Shown in pieces: positions 53,167 through 61,641 of a DNA stretch of 64,000 nt. A model generated the notes under the pieces. The model had not been told where the DNA came from, ran no database searches, and saw nothing but the letters and a program-made list of their open reading frames with translations. Source of the stretch: Sphingobacterium populi (GTDB lineage Bacteria > Bacteroidota > Bacteroidia > Sphingobacteriales > Sphingobacteriaceae); the NCBI RefSeq assembly GCF_001586775.1, contig NZ_LQXS01000004.1, forward strand, positions 247,494-311,493, in the 5' to 3' direction. The translations under genes were made by a program, and so were the position numbers. Position 1 is the first letter of the stretch. Every line of letters begins with the position of its first letter.

Positions 53167-54822
53167 ATGAGGCAACGAATTGGTTTTTTATGGGTAGGAT
53201 TGGTGATGATGTTGGTGTTGTTTTCTTGCGGGAGCAAGAATAGACGCAATAAAGTATTGGTAAAACCAAATACCGAGGTAACGGGCCTAGCGCAGGGTAA
53301 ACCGGAGCTGGAAGGGCCGAAAGAAGCGGAGGTAGCGCAAACATCGCGCGCGGCCGAAGTTGTAAAAGCAACGAAAGTAGCCGAGAAAGAGGTGCCGCAG
53401 CCGATACGCACGCAATTGCCAGAAGTTCGTCGCGAATTTCGCGCGGCTTGGATCGCTACGGTAGCCAATATCAATTGGCCATCGAAAAACAACCTATCGA
53501 CTGAGCAGCAAAAGCAGGAAGCGATCACGCTTTTGAATTTGTTACAAGAGAATAATTTTAATGCGGTGATCTTTCAAGTAAGACCATCGGCCGATGCGTT
53601 ATATAATTCTTCCTTAGAGCCTTGGTCTTATTTCTTGACGGGCGAAACAGGTCGTAAACCATATCCGTATTACGATCCGTTGGAATTTTGGGTAGAAGAA
53701 GCGCATAAGCGTGGTTTGGAATTACACGTTTGGCTCAATCCTTATCGTGCGCACCACAGTTCCGGTGGCGGTGTCGGCAGCGCGTCTTTGGTAAAGAAAT
53801 TTCCGAAAAATGTGGTGCGATTGAAGAATGGTATGTATTGGTTTGATCCAGCAGATCAAACCACACAAGATCATGCTTCGATGGTGGTGCGCGATATAGT
53901 AAAACGCTATGATATTGATGGCGTGCATTTCGATGATTATTTTTACCCGTATGCATCGTATAATGGCGGTGCCGATTTTCCAGATAATACTTCTTGGAAT
54001 GCTTATCGCCAACGCGGCGGTAATCTTTCGCGTCCCGACTGGCGTCGGGATCAAGTGAACCGCTTTATCAAGCGCGTTTACGGAGAAATCAAAGCCGAAA
54101 AGAAACATGTTAAATTTGGATTGAGTCCGTTTGGCATCTGGAAACCAGGATATCCATCTGGAATCACGGGATCATCGCAATACGATGAATTGTATGCCGA
54201 TGCCAAATTGTGGTTAAACGAAGGTTGGGTAGATTATTTTGCGCCGCAATTGTATTGGGCGATTGATCCGCCACGTCAGAGCTTTCCCGCTTTATTGCGT
54301 TGGTGGCAGTCCGAAAACAAACACAATCGCCACCTTTGGCCAGGTTTAAATACAGTGGAAGTGCGTACGGCAGATCGCCCGACAGAAATCGTGCGCCAAG
54401 TGGAATTAACGCGCCAGATCGTGCCGAATAGTCAAGGTGTTATTCACTGGAGTATTGCGGGCTTAACCAAAAGTCCGGCCATGGTACAAGCATTGGTCAA
54501 TGGACCATACAAAGAGAAAGCCTTAGTTCCTGCTTCACCTTGGTTGCAAACAACGCCGTTGATCACGCCAACGTTATTGCTAACGAAGGAGAAATCCGGA
54601 TCTGTTTTTGCCAAATGGCAACACCGCACACCAGAAGATGTCAATCACTGGGTGGTATATGCTAAGTACGGCGATAATTGGGAATACACGATCTACGATC
54701 GGGATATTACGTCGAGCGAGTTCTCGCCGAACAAACAAGGAGCTAAGTTGCGCGGCGTTGCGGTACAAGCGATTGATCGATTGGGTAATGCGAGTGATTA
54801 TCTCGCTTACGACGTTAAATAG
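53167..54822 (+). CDS. GHL10/DUF187 family glycosylhydrolase lipoprotein (DigH-like)
   Basis: 551 residues from 53167; a start at 53152 adds five residues. Lipoprotein signal MRQRIGFLWVGLVMMLVLFSC, then a charged linker to about 90 and a TIM barrel starting EFRAAWIATVANINWPSK. Motifs: VIFQVRPSADALYNSSLEPWS, LELHVWLNPYRAH, and a C-terminal fibronectin-like region (from about 465). The family includes E. coli DigH (YddW), which cleaves peptidoglycan glycan strands lacking stem peptides. Here it is followed by namZ and murQ, which supports a role in degrading denuded glycans. Outer-membrane anchored. Confidence 0.85.
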   Translation: MRQRIGFLWVGLVMMLVLFSCGSKNRRNKVLVKPNTEVTGLAQGKPELEGPKEAEVAQTSRAAEVVKATKVAEKEVPQPIRTQLPEVRREFRAAWIATVANINWPSKNNLSTEQQKQEAITLLNLLQENNFNAVIFQVRPSADALYNSSLEPWSYFLTGETGRKPYPYYDPLEFWVEEAHKRGLELHVWLNPYRAHHSSGGGVGSASLVKKFPKNVVRLKNGMYWFDPADQTTQDHASMVVRDIVKRYDIDGVHFDDYFYPYASYNGGADFPDNTSWNAYRQRGGNLSRPDWRRDQVNRFIKRVYGEIKAEKKHVKFGLSPFGIWKPGYPSGITGSSQYDELYADAKLWLNEGWVDYFAPQLYWAIDPPRQSFPALLRWWQSENKHNRHLWPGLNTVEVRTADRPTEIVRQVELTRQIVPNSQGVIHWSIAGLTKSPAMVQALVNGPYKEKALVPASPWLQTTPLITPTLLLTKEKSGSVFAKWQHRTPEDVNHWVVYAKYGDNWEYTIYDRDITSSEFSPNKQGAKLRGVAVQAIDRLGNASDYLAYDVK

Positions 54823-54886
54823 CGATTTGGACTGTCCTTTAAGAAGTTGATTTTTTTGAATAGATTTATAAAAAACAAAAGTTGAT

Positions 54887-56125
54887 ATGATCTACGCTCG
54901 ACTTCTTATCATCTTCCTATTAGGTGGTCTCTATCAAGTAAGCTGTTCTTCTGGCGCTAGCAAACAATCGGCCTCTTCGTTGGAATCGAGAGATTCTGTG
55001 CAATCCGAAGTGCAGCAATTACTCACCGGAGCCGATCAGACGGAAGACTATTTGCCATTGCTTCAAGGTAAGAAAGTTGGACTCATGGCCAACCAAACCT
55101 CCATTGTAGGCGATACGAGTACGCATCTTGTCGATTTTTTATTAGCTCATAAAGTTGATGTGAAATTTGTATTTGCACCGGAACATGGATTTCGTGGACA
55201 AGTAGAGCGTGGTGAAAAAGTCGACAATGAAGTAGACAGCAAAACAGGTATTCCGCTGCCGACCTTATATGGCGGTAATGATAAGCAGGATGAGATCGTG
55301 CAATCTATCGACGTGATGATCTTTGACCTACAAGACGTCGGTGCGCGATTCTATACCTACATTACTTCCTTGCATCGCGTGATGGAGTTGTGTGCCAAAC
55401 ACAACAAACCGCTCATCGTATTAGATCGTCCGAATCCATGTGGTGATCAAGTCGATGGTCCGGTCCGATCGGATGATCGTTTTAAAGCCAATATTTCTTT
55501 CCACAAGATTGCCATGATTCATGGCCTTACGATTGGGGAGCTGGCGCAAATGATCAATGGTGAAGGTTGGCTCGAAGAAGGCCGCCAATGTAAATTGCAT
55601 ATCATTCCGGTGGCACATTACACGCATTCGACCAGATATGTGTTGCCCGTAGTGCCATCACCAAGTTTACCGAATGACGTTTCAATCAGGCTATATTCTT
55701 CGTTGTGTTTATTTGAGGCGACTGATTTTTCTGTCGGACGAGGTACGGATTGGCCTTTTCAGGTTGTCGGTTATCCAGATCCGGTCTTTGGCGATTTTAA
55801 ATTTACGCCTGGCGAAAAATCGGGCATGGCCAAACATGTGGAAGGCAAGGGGCAAGTCAACTATGGATTGGATCTGCGTGGTGTCGATCCCGATCAACAA
55901 CAGTTTACGTTGAAATACTTATTGGATTTTTATCACGAAATGCCGGATAAGAAGCGATTCTTTACCCGTCCGGATTTCTTCGATAAGCTTGCTGGTACCG
56001 ATCAATTGCGCAAGCAAATCATCGCTGGTAAGAGCGAAGCGGAAATCCGAGCATCGTGGAGGGAAGAATTGACCGCCTATAAAACGATGCGCAAGAAATA
56101 TTTGCTGTATCCAGATTTTGAATAA
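54887..56125 (+). CDS. namZ: Exo-beta-N-acetylmuramidase NamZ (DUF1343)
   Basis: 412 residues. Lipoprotein signal ending YQVSC, then the DUF1343 core: GKKVGLMANQTSIV, the strongly conserved FAPEHGFRG (about 107), MIFDLQDVGARFYTYITS, LDRPNPCGDQVDGP and the C-terminal WRxELxxYKTMRKKYLLYPDF. NamZ-type enzymes (GH171) release MurNAc from the non-reducing ends of peptidoglycan. It lies 64 bp after the DigH-like gene and 41 bp before murQ, in a clear salvage operon. The start at 54887 is the first ATG, preceded by weak AAAACAAAAG. Confidence 0.9.
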   Translation: MIYARLLIIFLLGGLYQVSCSSGASKQSASSLESRDSVQSEVQQLLTGADQTEDYLPLLQGKKVGLMANQTSIVGDTSTHLVDFLLAHKVDVKFVFAPEHGFRGQVERGEKVDNEVDSKTGIPLPTLYGGNDKQDEIVQSIDVMIFDLQDVGARFYTYITSLHRVMELCAKHNKPLIVLDRPNPCGDQVDGPVRSDDRFKANISFHKIAMIHGLTIGELAQMINGEGWLEEGRQCKLHIIPVAHYTHSTRYVLPVVPSPSLPNDVSIRLYSSLCLFEATDFSVGRGTDWPFQVVGYPDPVFGDFKFTPGEKSGMAKHVEGKGQVNYGLDLRGVDPDQQQFTLKYLLDFYHEMPDKKRFFTRPDFFDKLAGTDQLRKQIIAGKSEAEIRASWREELTAYKTMRKKYLLYPDFE

Positions 56126-56166
56126 GAGGCCGAATTGCGGCATTACGATATATTATTGACCATATT

Positions 56167-56991
56167 ATGATCATTAGAACGACCGAAAAAGAATCGAATC
56201 ACCAAGGATTGGATAAAATGTCGACCACCGAATTGTTGACCAATATCAACCAAGAAGATCAAACCGTGCCTAATGCGGTGGCATTGGCTATTCCAGCGAT
56301 TGAAAAATTAGTGGATATCACCGCGGATCGGATGAAAGCTGGAGGAAGACTTTTTTACATCGGCGCGGGTACGAGTGGTCGCTTAGGTGTGGTCGATGCT
56401 TCTGAATGTCCGCCGACATTTGGTGTGCCCGACGATTGGGTAATGGGATTGATCGCCGGTGGCGATACGGCCATTCGCAAAGCGGTCGAAAACGCGGAAG
56501 ATGACGCGGAGCAAGCTTGGAAAGATTTGGAAGCTTACGACATTAATTCGAAAGATACTGTGGTCGGCATCGCTGCTTCTGGCACGACGCCTTATGTGAT
56601 CGGCGGATTGCAGCGTGCTAACGCGGCAGGTTTGGCGACGGGATGTATTGTGTGCAATGCTGGATCGCCTATTGCTGCTGAAGCGCAATATCCGGTAGAA
56701 GTGGTGGTCGGACCGGAATTTGTGACTGGCTCCACACGCATGAAAGCGGGAACAGCACAGAAATTGGTGTTGAATATGTTGAGCACGGCTGTGATGATTA
56801 AGCTTGGCCGGGTCAAAGGAAATAAAATGGTGGATATGCAGCTATCGAATCATAAATTGGTCGGCCGTGCGGTACAGATGGTGATGGACGAAACAGGTGC
56901 GGATGAAGCGAGCGCAAAAGCATATTTGGACAAATACGGCAGCGTGCGCGCTGCGGCTACGCAATACGAAGCAGATTTAAAAAACGCCTAA
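56167..56991 (+). CDS. murQ: N-acetylmuramic acid 6-phosphate etherase
   Basis: 274 residues with the SIS fold. ATP-independent lactyl ether cleavage is supported by MKAGGRLFYIGAGTSGRLGVVDASECPPTFG (with catalytic Glu in ASECPP), IAASGTTPYV and GPEFVTGSTRMKAGTAQK. It converts MurNAc-6-phosphate to GlcNAc-6-phosphate plus lactate in the cytoplasm. It is somewhat short, ending at EADLKNA, but conserved. It follows namZ and precedes the symporter by 7 bp. No MurNAc kinase is in the window, so the phosphate donor step must be encoded elsewhere. Confidence 0.94.
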   Translation: MIIRTTEKESNHQGLDKMSTTELLTNINQEDQTVPNAVALAIPAIEKLVDITADRMKAGGRLFYIGAGTSGRLGVVDASECPPTFGVPDDWVMGLIAGGDTAIRKAVENAEDDAEQAWKDLEAYDINSKDTVVGIAASGTTPYVIGGLQRANAAGLATGCIVCNAGSPIAAEAQYPVEVVVGPEFVTGSTRMKAGTAQKLVLNMLSTAVMIKLGRVKGNKMVDMQLSNHKLVGRAVQMVMDETGADEASAKAYLDKYGSVRAAATQYEADLKNA

Positions 56992-56998
56992 CGCCCTA

Positions 56999-58510
56999 AT
57001 GATGTCGCCGATTATCTTATTATGTTTCCTGATTGTCTATTTTGGCGTGCTGCTTTCCATCGCGCATTTCACGTCCAGAAAATCCTCTGACAATGCCACT
57101 TTTTTCGTAGCAAACCGCAATGCGAAATGGTATATGGTGGCCTTCGGCATGATCGGCACGGCGCTTTCTGGCGTGACCTTTATCTCGGTGCCCGGAGCGG
57201 TCGGTGCTAATAATTTCAGTTATTTTCAATTTGTTATTGGTAACGCACTGGGCTTTGTGCTCATCGCATATGTCCTGCTACCGCTGTATTATCGATTGAA
57301 TCTTACTTCGATTTACACGTATTTAGAAGAACGGCTTGGTCATCGAAGCTATAAAACTGGCGCGATGATCTTTTTGATTTCGCGAACAATTGGTTCGGCC
57401 TTTCGCCTGTATCTGGTGGCGATCATTCTGCAAAAATTTATCTTCGACGCGTGGAATGTACCATTTATCGTTACCATTGCTATGTGTCTTCTGCTGATCT
57501 GGCTGTACACCAATAAAGGTGGCCTAAAGACAATTATCATCACCGATATGCTGCAAACTTTTTTCCTACTGTTGGCGGTCGTGCTGTCTATCTATTTTAT
57601 GGCAGATGGATTGGGCTTGTCTATGGTGGAGGCTTTCGAAGCAGTCAAGGAAAGTAGTTATTCGAAGATTTTTGTGTGGGAAGATTTTCTAGGTTCGCGC
57701 AATCATTTTTGGAAACATGTGATTGGCGGCGCATTTGTCACAATTGCGATGACAGGGCTGGATCAAGATCTAATGCAAAAGAATTTGAGCATGCGCACCA
57801 TTGGCGAAGCGCAGAAAAACATGCTAACGTTTACCGGTATCTTTATCGTGATCAACCTGTTTTTTCTTTGTGTCGGTGCGCTGTTATATATCTATGCCGC
57901 GAAGAATCAAATCGATCTTACGGCAATGCGCACGCCAGATTATCTGTATCCAGAGATTGCGCTCAATTATCTGACGGTGCTACCTGGGATTATTTTTATG
58001 TTGGGACTTACGGCGGCGACGTTTGCCACCACAGATTCTGCATTGACGGCTTTGACGACTTCCTTCTGTGTGGATTTTCTAGGATTTAATAAGAAAACAG
58101 ACCCAAATGCACCGCATTTGATTCGCCAGCGAAACTACGTTCACGCAGGGTTTTCGGTCATCATGCTTCTGGTGATTATGGTCTTTCGGATCGTGAATGA
58201 TGATTCAGTGGTGAATGCGATTTTCACGGCTGCCGGCTATACGTATGGGCCTTTGTTGGGTTTGTTTGCTTTTGGGATTTTAACACAATTACGCGTTCGC
58301 GACCAGCTGGTTCCTTTCATCAGTGTGATTTCGCCGACGATTATTTTTCTGGTCATCAATACAGATTATCTATTTTCACTGGGCAGCTACCAAGTAGGGT
58401 TTGAGCTGATTATTTACAATGGGCTACTTACCTTTTTATTGCTCCTGCTCACTGCGCCTGGCAAACGCGCTTTGGAAAGTAGCGTATCTAATGAAGTGCC
58501 ACAGCGTTAG
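56999..58510 (+). CDS. Sodium:solute symporter, probable MurNAc/amino-sugar importer
   Basis: 503 residues with about 13 hydrophobic segments. SSS signature: NAKWYMVAFGMIGTALSGVTFISVPGAVG (about 38-66) and GGAFVTIAMTGLDQDLMQKNL near 235-260. Inner membrane sodium-coupled import. It is the last gene of the salvage operon, so it probably takes up MurNAc released by NamZ; a similar arrangement (transporter with murQ) is known from Tannerella forsythia. The substrate is inferred from context. Unlike the symporter at the left of the window, its reading frame is intact. Confidence 0.88.
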   Translation: MMSPIILLCFLIVYFGVLLSIAHFTSRKSSDNATFFVANRNAKWYMVAFGMIGTALSGVTFISVPGAVGANNFSYFQFVIGNALGFVLIAYVLLPLYYRLNLTSIYTYLEERLGHRSYKTGAMIFLISRTIGSAFRLYLVAIILQKFIFDAWNVPFIVTIAMCLLLIWLYTNKGGLKTIIITDMLQTFFLLLAVVLSIYFMADGLGLSMVEAFEAVKESSYSKIFVWEDFLGSRNHFWKHVIGGAFVTIAMTGLDQDLMQKNLSMRTIGEAQKNMLTFTGIFIVINLFFLCVGALLYIYAAKNQIDLTAMRTPDYLYPEIALNYLTVLPGIIFMLGLTAATFATTDSALTALTTSFCVDFLGFNKKTDPNAPHLIRQRNYVHAGFSVIMLLVIMVFRIVNDDSVVNAIFTAAGYTYGPLLGLFAFGILTQLRVRDQLVPFISVISPTIIFLVINTDYLFSLGSYQVGFELIIYNGLLTFLLLLLTAPGKRALESSVSNEVPQR

Positions 58511-58546
58511 GAATACTGTTAAAAGAGCTTAACTAACGGTCGCATT

Positions 58547-58578
58547 TTTGCGCAACTAGTAAAAATGGTTTAAGTTTG
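58547..58578 (+). promoter_or_regulatory. Promoter of the purine nucleoside phosphorylase gene
   Basis: TTTG (58547-58550) and TAAGTTTG (58571-58578) spaced by 20 bp; ATG follows at 58601, leaving a leader of about 15 nt. Confidence 0.65.
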
Positions 58579-58600
58579 GTAATAGATCTATATTTTCAGC

Positions 58601-59416
58601 ATGTACGACAGTTACAATGAAACCATTACATATATCCGCCGAAAAATAGGCGATTTTGTGCCAGAATTTGGCGTAGTCCTTGGGACAGGTTTGGGGAAGT
58701 TAGTTAATGAGATTGAGGTGACACATCAATTAATGTATTCTAATATTCCTCACTTCCCGATCTCAACGGTAGAGTTTCACTCTGGTAAATTGATTTTTGG
58801 GCAACTTAATGGTCGTAATGTGGTGGCCATGCAAGGACGATTGCATTATTACGAAGGATATGAAATGCAGGAAATTACGTTTCCGATACGTATCATGAAG
58901 TTATTGGGTATCCAGAAATTATTCTTATCCAATGCTTCGGGTTCTTTAAATCCAGATATTAAGAGTGGTGATTTGGCTATAATCGATGATCATATTAACC
59001 TATTGCCGGAGAACCCGCTTCGTGGCGCTAATAATGACGATTTTGGTCCACGTTTTCCAGATATGAGCCAGCCTTATGATCGTGCGATGATCGAGCAAAG
59101 CTTATCGATAGCACATGAATTAGGATACAAAGCACATAAGGCAGTGTATGTAGCAGCTCCTGGGCCAAATTTAGAAACTCGGGCTGAATATCGTTATATG
59201 CGGATTATCGGTGGCGATATTGTAGGAATGAGCACTGTACCTGAAGTGATCGTAGCGCAGCATATGGGTGTCCCGGTTTGCGCTATTTCGGTAGTGACGG
59301 ACGAAGGATTTCACGCGAACTTAGAGCCGGTGTCTTTGAAGCAGATTGTAGGAGTGGCTTCTGATGCTGAACCAAAATTAACACGACTGTTAAAAGAACT
59401 TATTGTGTTGCAATAA
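58601..59416 (+). CDS. Purine-nucleoside phosphorylase (trimeric, family 1)
   Basis: 271 residues. VVLGTGLGKLVNEI (phosphate loop), FHSGKLIFGQL, MQGRLHYYEGYEMQEITFPIRIMKLLGI (family signature), NASGSLNPDIKSGD and the later MSTVPEVIVAQHMGV with EGFHAN give the substrate pocket. It phosphorolyses guanosine/inosine to base and ribose-1-phosphate. Monocistronic with its own promoter; the next gene follows 52 bp later with a candidate promoter. Confidence 0.94.
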   Translation: MYDSYNETITYIRRKIGDFVPEFGVVLGTGLGKLVNEIEVTHQLMYSNIPHFPISTVEFHSGKLIFGQLNGRNVVAMQGRLHYYEGYEMQEITFPIRIMKLLGIQKLFLSNASGSLNPDIKSGDLAIIDDHINLLPENPLRGANNDDFGPRFPDMSQPYDRAMIEQSLSIAHELGYKAHKAVYVAAPGPNLETRAEYRYMRIIGGDIVGMSTVPEVIVAQHMGVPVCAISVVTDEGFHANLEPVSLKQIVGVASDAEPKLTRLLKELIVLQ

Positions 59417-59432
59417 ATTGGCTCAGATGATG

Positions 59433-59440
59433 TATTTTTG
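59433..59440 (+). promoter_or_regulatory. Candidate -7 element of the putative porin gene
   Basis: TATTTTTG matches TAnnTTTG, 28 bp before the ATG at 59469; a TTG at 59408-59410 is 22 bp upstream. Confidence 0.4.
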
Positions 59441-59468
59441 TCTCAATTTGCCGCGAATTTATTAAAAG

Positions 59469-61514
59469 ATGATCTTGTTGAGGGCGTTTCTATTGTGTGT
59501 CGTTTTATGTTGTCTGTCTTTTGTGGCGAAGGCACAGGAGCAAGAATTTAGTTCGGCGCTAGATTCTGCACGTGTGGCGGAAGATAATAAACAAGATTCG
59601 GTGGTATTCTCGGCGCGCTATGTCAGATATACCACTCTGGCAGCGCTCAAGCAGCGTACGCAAACTTTCCAGATCGATACTACTCATCACAATTTTCAAT
59701 ATTATAACAAACAGCAGCTACCATGGAATCCCAGCATACATTTGGGTTCGTACGGTTTGGCCACTCGCGATTTGTTATTCAACCCCAATAAAAGTATAGG
59801 TTTCCAGCCCGGCTATTATGGGCTTGATCGCTACCTTATCAAAGCCGACTCTGTGCAGTACTATCGCGCTCGTGCTCGGTATTCGGAGTTGTATGCTGTT
59901 GGATTCTTCTTTGATGATCAGATTTTTAGAGCAAAATTGGCACAAAACATTCACTCTCGCCTAAATATCGGAGCAGAATATAATGCGGCCAACACCGACG
60001 GATTTTATCAGAATCAACAGTATAGCGATCGAAAGGGTAGCGTATTTTCGTGGTATGAGTCGCCTAACCTTAGGTACAACCTGCTAACGAACTTTACCTT
60101 CAATACCTTAGATGCAACGGAAAATGGTGCGATTGTTAATGATGATGTTTTTTCTGATAATACAGAAAGCAGAGGATCACTCAGTGAGCTCCCCAACTTG
60201 CGAGGTATGAATGCTGATCGGCCACGAACGAAATGGAAAGACGTCGGCCTATTCTTGCGACAATCTTTGTATTTGGGACGTATCGATACGATCAATAAGA
60301 ATCTTCCGGAGATGCAAATCCGGCCTACTAACGTTGTTGCGCATAGCGTCTTCCTACAAAACAGAAGCTTTATGTTCTTTAAAAATGAAGCTGATGCAAA
60401 TGGTGTATTTCCGCTCAACAACTTGACACAGGTGGGAGATACTACGCGGATTACTACGTTGACCAACGACTTTACCTATAGTTTTTTTCTTCGTAGCCCT
60501 TCCTTGGCTAACGAAATAAAGTTGGATCTAGGTTTTCAAAATGATTTGATTTGGTACGGCGAAGGTCGGCAACGTGGCGCCAATGATTTGCCGGCTTTGC
60601 GTGATCCAGCTTACTTACAAGACACGATTTATCGTACTACTTTTCAAAATAGTATGATCAAAGGAAGAGCGGGTTATCAATTCTCTGATCGTGTAGATGT
60701 GAGCTTGGGTGTAAACCAAATTGTGTTAGGGGAGAATTTTGGTGATTTTTTGTACGAAGCGCAAGCTAATATTTCGGGAGGCGACAACCTTGGACATATA
60801 CAGTTGGGCGCTTATACGCAAAACAAATCGCCGGAAATGATCTTCCAGCGCGCCAACCTGTCGTATCATCAGTGGCGACCAGGGGAGACCAATTTTAATA
60901 ATACGACGACTCAAAACCTTTCCTTCTCGTACGTGAACCCTAAATTGCGTTTTTCGGGGAAAGCAGAATACTTTCTAATGGATGGCTTTCTTTATTTTAA
61001 AGAAGTGGATAATCCGACAGATGAACCCGCTTTGCTGCGTACAATAGAGCCGGCGCAATATGGAGCATTGAATTTGTTGAAGTTGACGATGACCCAAAAC
61101 TTCAGCTTTCGAAAGTTTCATCTGGACAATAGGGTCGTGTATCAAAAATCAGATGCTATGGACGTACTGGCTATTCCAGAGCTTTATACGTGGCATAGCT
61201 TCTATTATGCGGATGTACTTAGTGAAGTGCTCGACTTTCGCTTAGGTTTAGATGCGCGATTCAATACTCCTTTTAGAAATCCATCTTATGCGATTAATGC
61301 GGGGCAATTTTATAATGATAATGCAGCAATTCAATTTTCTACTTATCCCATTTTCGATGTTTGGGCCACCGCCAACATCAAACGAGTTAATCTTTTTCTA
61401 AGCTATAACTTTGTGAATCAGCACATTGCTCCTAACGGATTTTACACGGTTAGGCGATATCCTATGCAGGATGCCAATCTGCGCTTTGGTCTGTCTTGGA
61501 AATTTTACGATTAA
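59469..61514 (+). CDS. Putative porin (Porin_10 family)
   Basis: 681 residues. Signal peptide MILLRAFLLCVVLCCLSFVAKAQ, a short linker, then beta-strand-rich sequence with many aromatic pairs. Final strand LRFGLSWKFYD ends in an aromatic residue, as in outer-membrane barrels. Motif HLGSYGLATRDLLFNPN and LNIGAEYNAANTDGFYQNQ near the N-terminus match the Bacteroidota putative porin family. Probably a general or specific pore in the outer membrane; substrate unknown. It sits 52 bp after the nucleoside phosphorylase gene, so nucleoside uptake could be considered, but without evidence. Confidence 0.85.
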   Translation: MILLRAFLLCVVLCCLSFVAKAQEQEFSSALDSARVAEDNKQDSVVFSARYVRYTTLAALKQRTQTFQIDTTHHNFQYYNKQQLPWNPSIHLGSYGLATRDLLFNPNKSIGFQPGYYGLDRYLIKADSVQYYRARARYSELYAVGFFFDDQIFRAKLAQNIHSRLNIGAEYNAANTDGFYQNQQYSDRKGSVFSWYESPNLRYNLLTNFTFNTLDATENGAIVNDDVFSDNTESRGSLSELPNLRGMNADRPRTKWKDVGLFLRQSLYLGRIDTINKNLPEMQIRPTNVVAHSVFLQNRSFMFFKNEADANGVFPLNNLTQVGDTTRITTLTNDFTYSFFLRSPSLANEIKLDLGFQNDLIWYGEGRQRGANDLPALRDPAYLQDTIYRTTFQNSMIKGRAGYQFSDRVDVSLGVNQIVLGENFGDFLYEAQANISGGDNLGHIQLGAYTQNKSPEMIFQRANLSYHQWRPGETNFNNTTTQNLSFSYVNPKLRFSGKAEYFLMDGFLYFKEVDNPTDEPALLRTIEPAQYGALNLLKLTMTQNFSFRKFHLDNRVVYQKSDAMDVLAIPELYTWHSFYYADVLSEVLDFRLGLDARFNTPFRNPSYAINAGQFYNDNAAIQFSTYPIFDVWATANIKRVNLFLSYNFVNQHIAPNGFYTVRRYPMQDANLRFGLSWKFYD

Positions 61515-61582
61515 TTATCCTTTTTTAATCCAATCAAATTACGCTTTATTACTGTTTTGCTTGTGTTGCACTGAGTACTACT

Positions 61583-61612
61583 TGGGTTAGAAATTATTAT
61601 CCGTACTTTTGT
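61583..61612 (+). promoter_or_regulatory. Promoter of the FUSC-family gene
   Basis: TTGG at 61583-61586 and TACTTTTG at 61605-61612 with an 18-bp spacer. Leader about 25-30 nt to the TTG start at 61642. Confidence 0.5.
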
Positions 61613-61641
61613 AACCAATAAAGAAAAAACAGAATTTTGTT

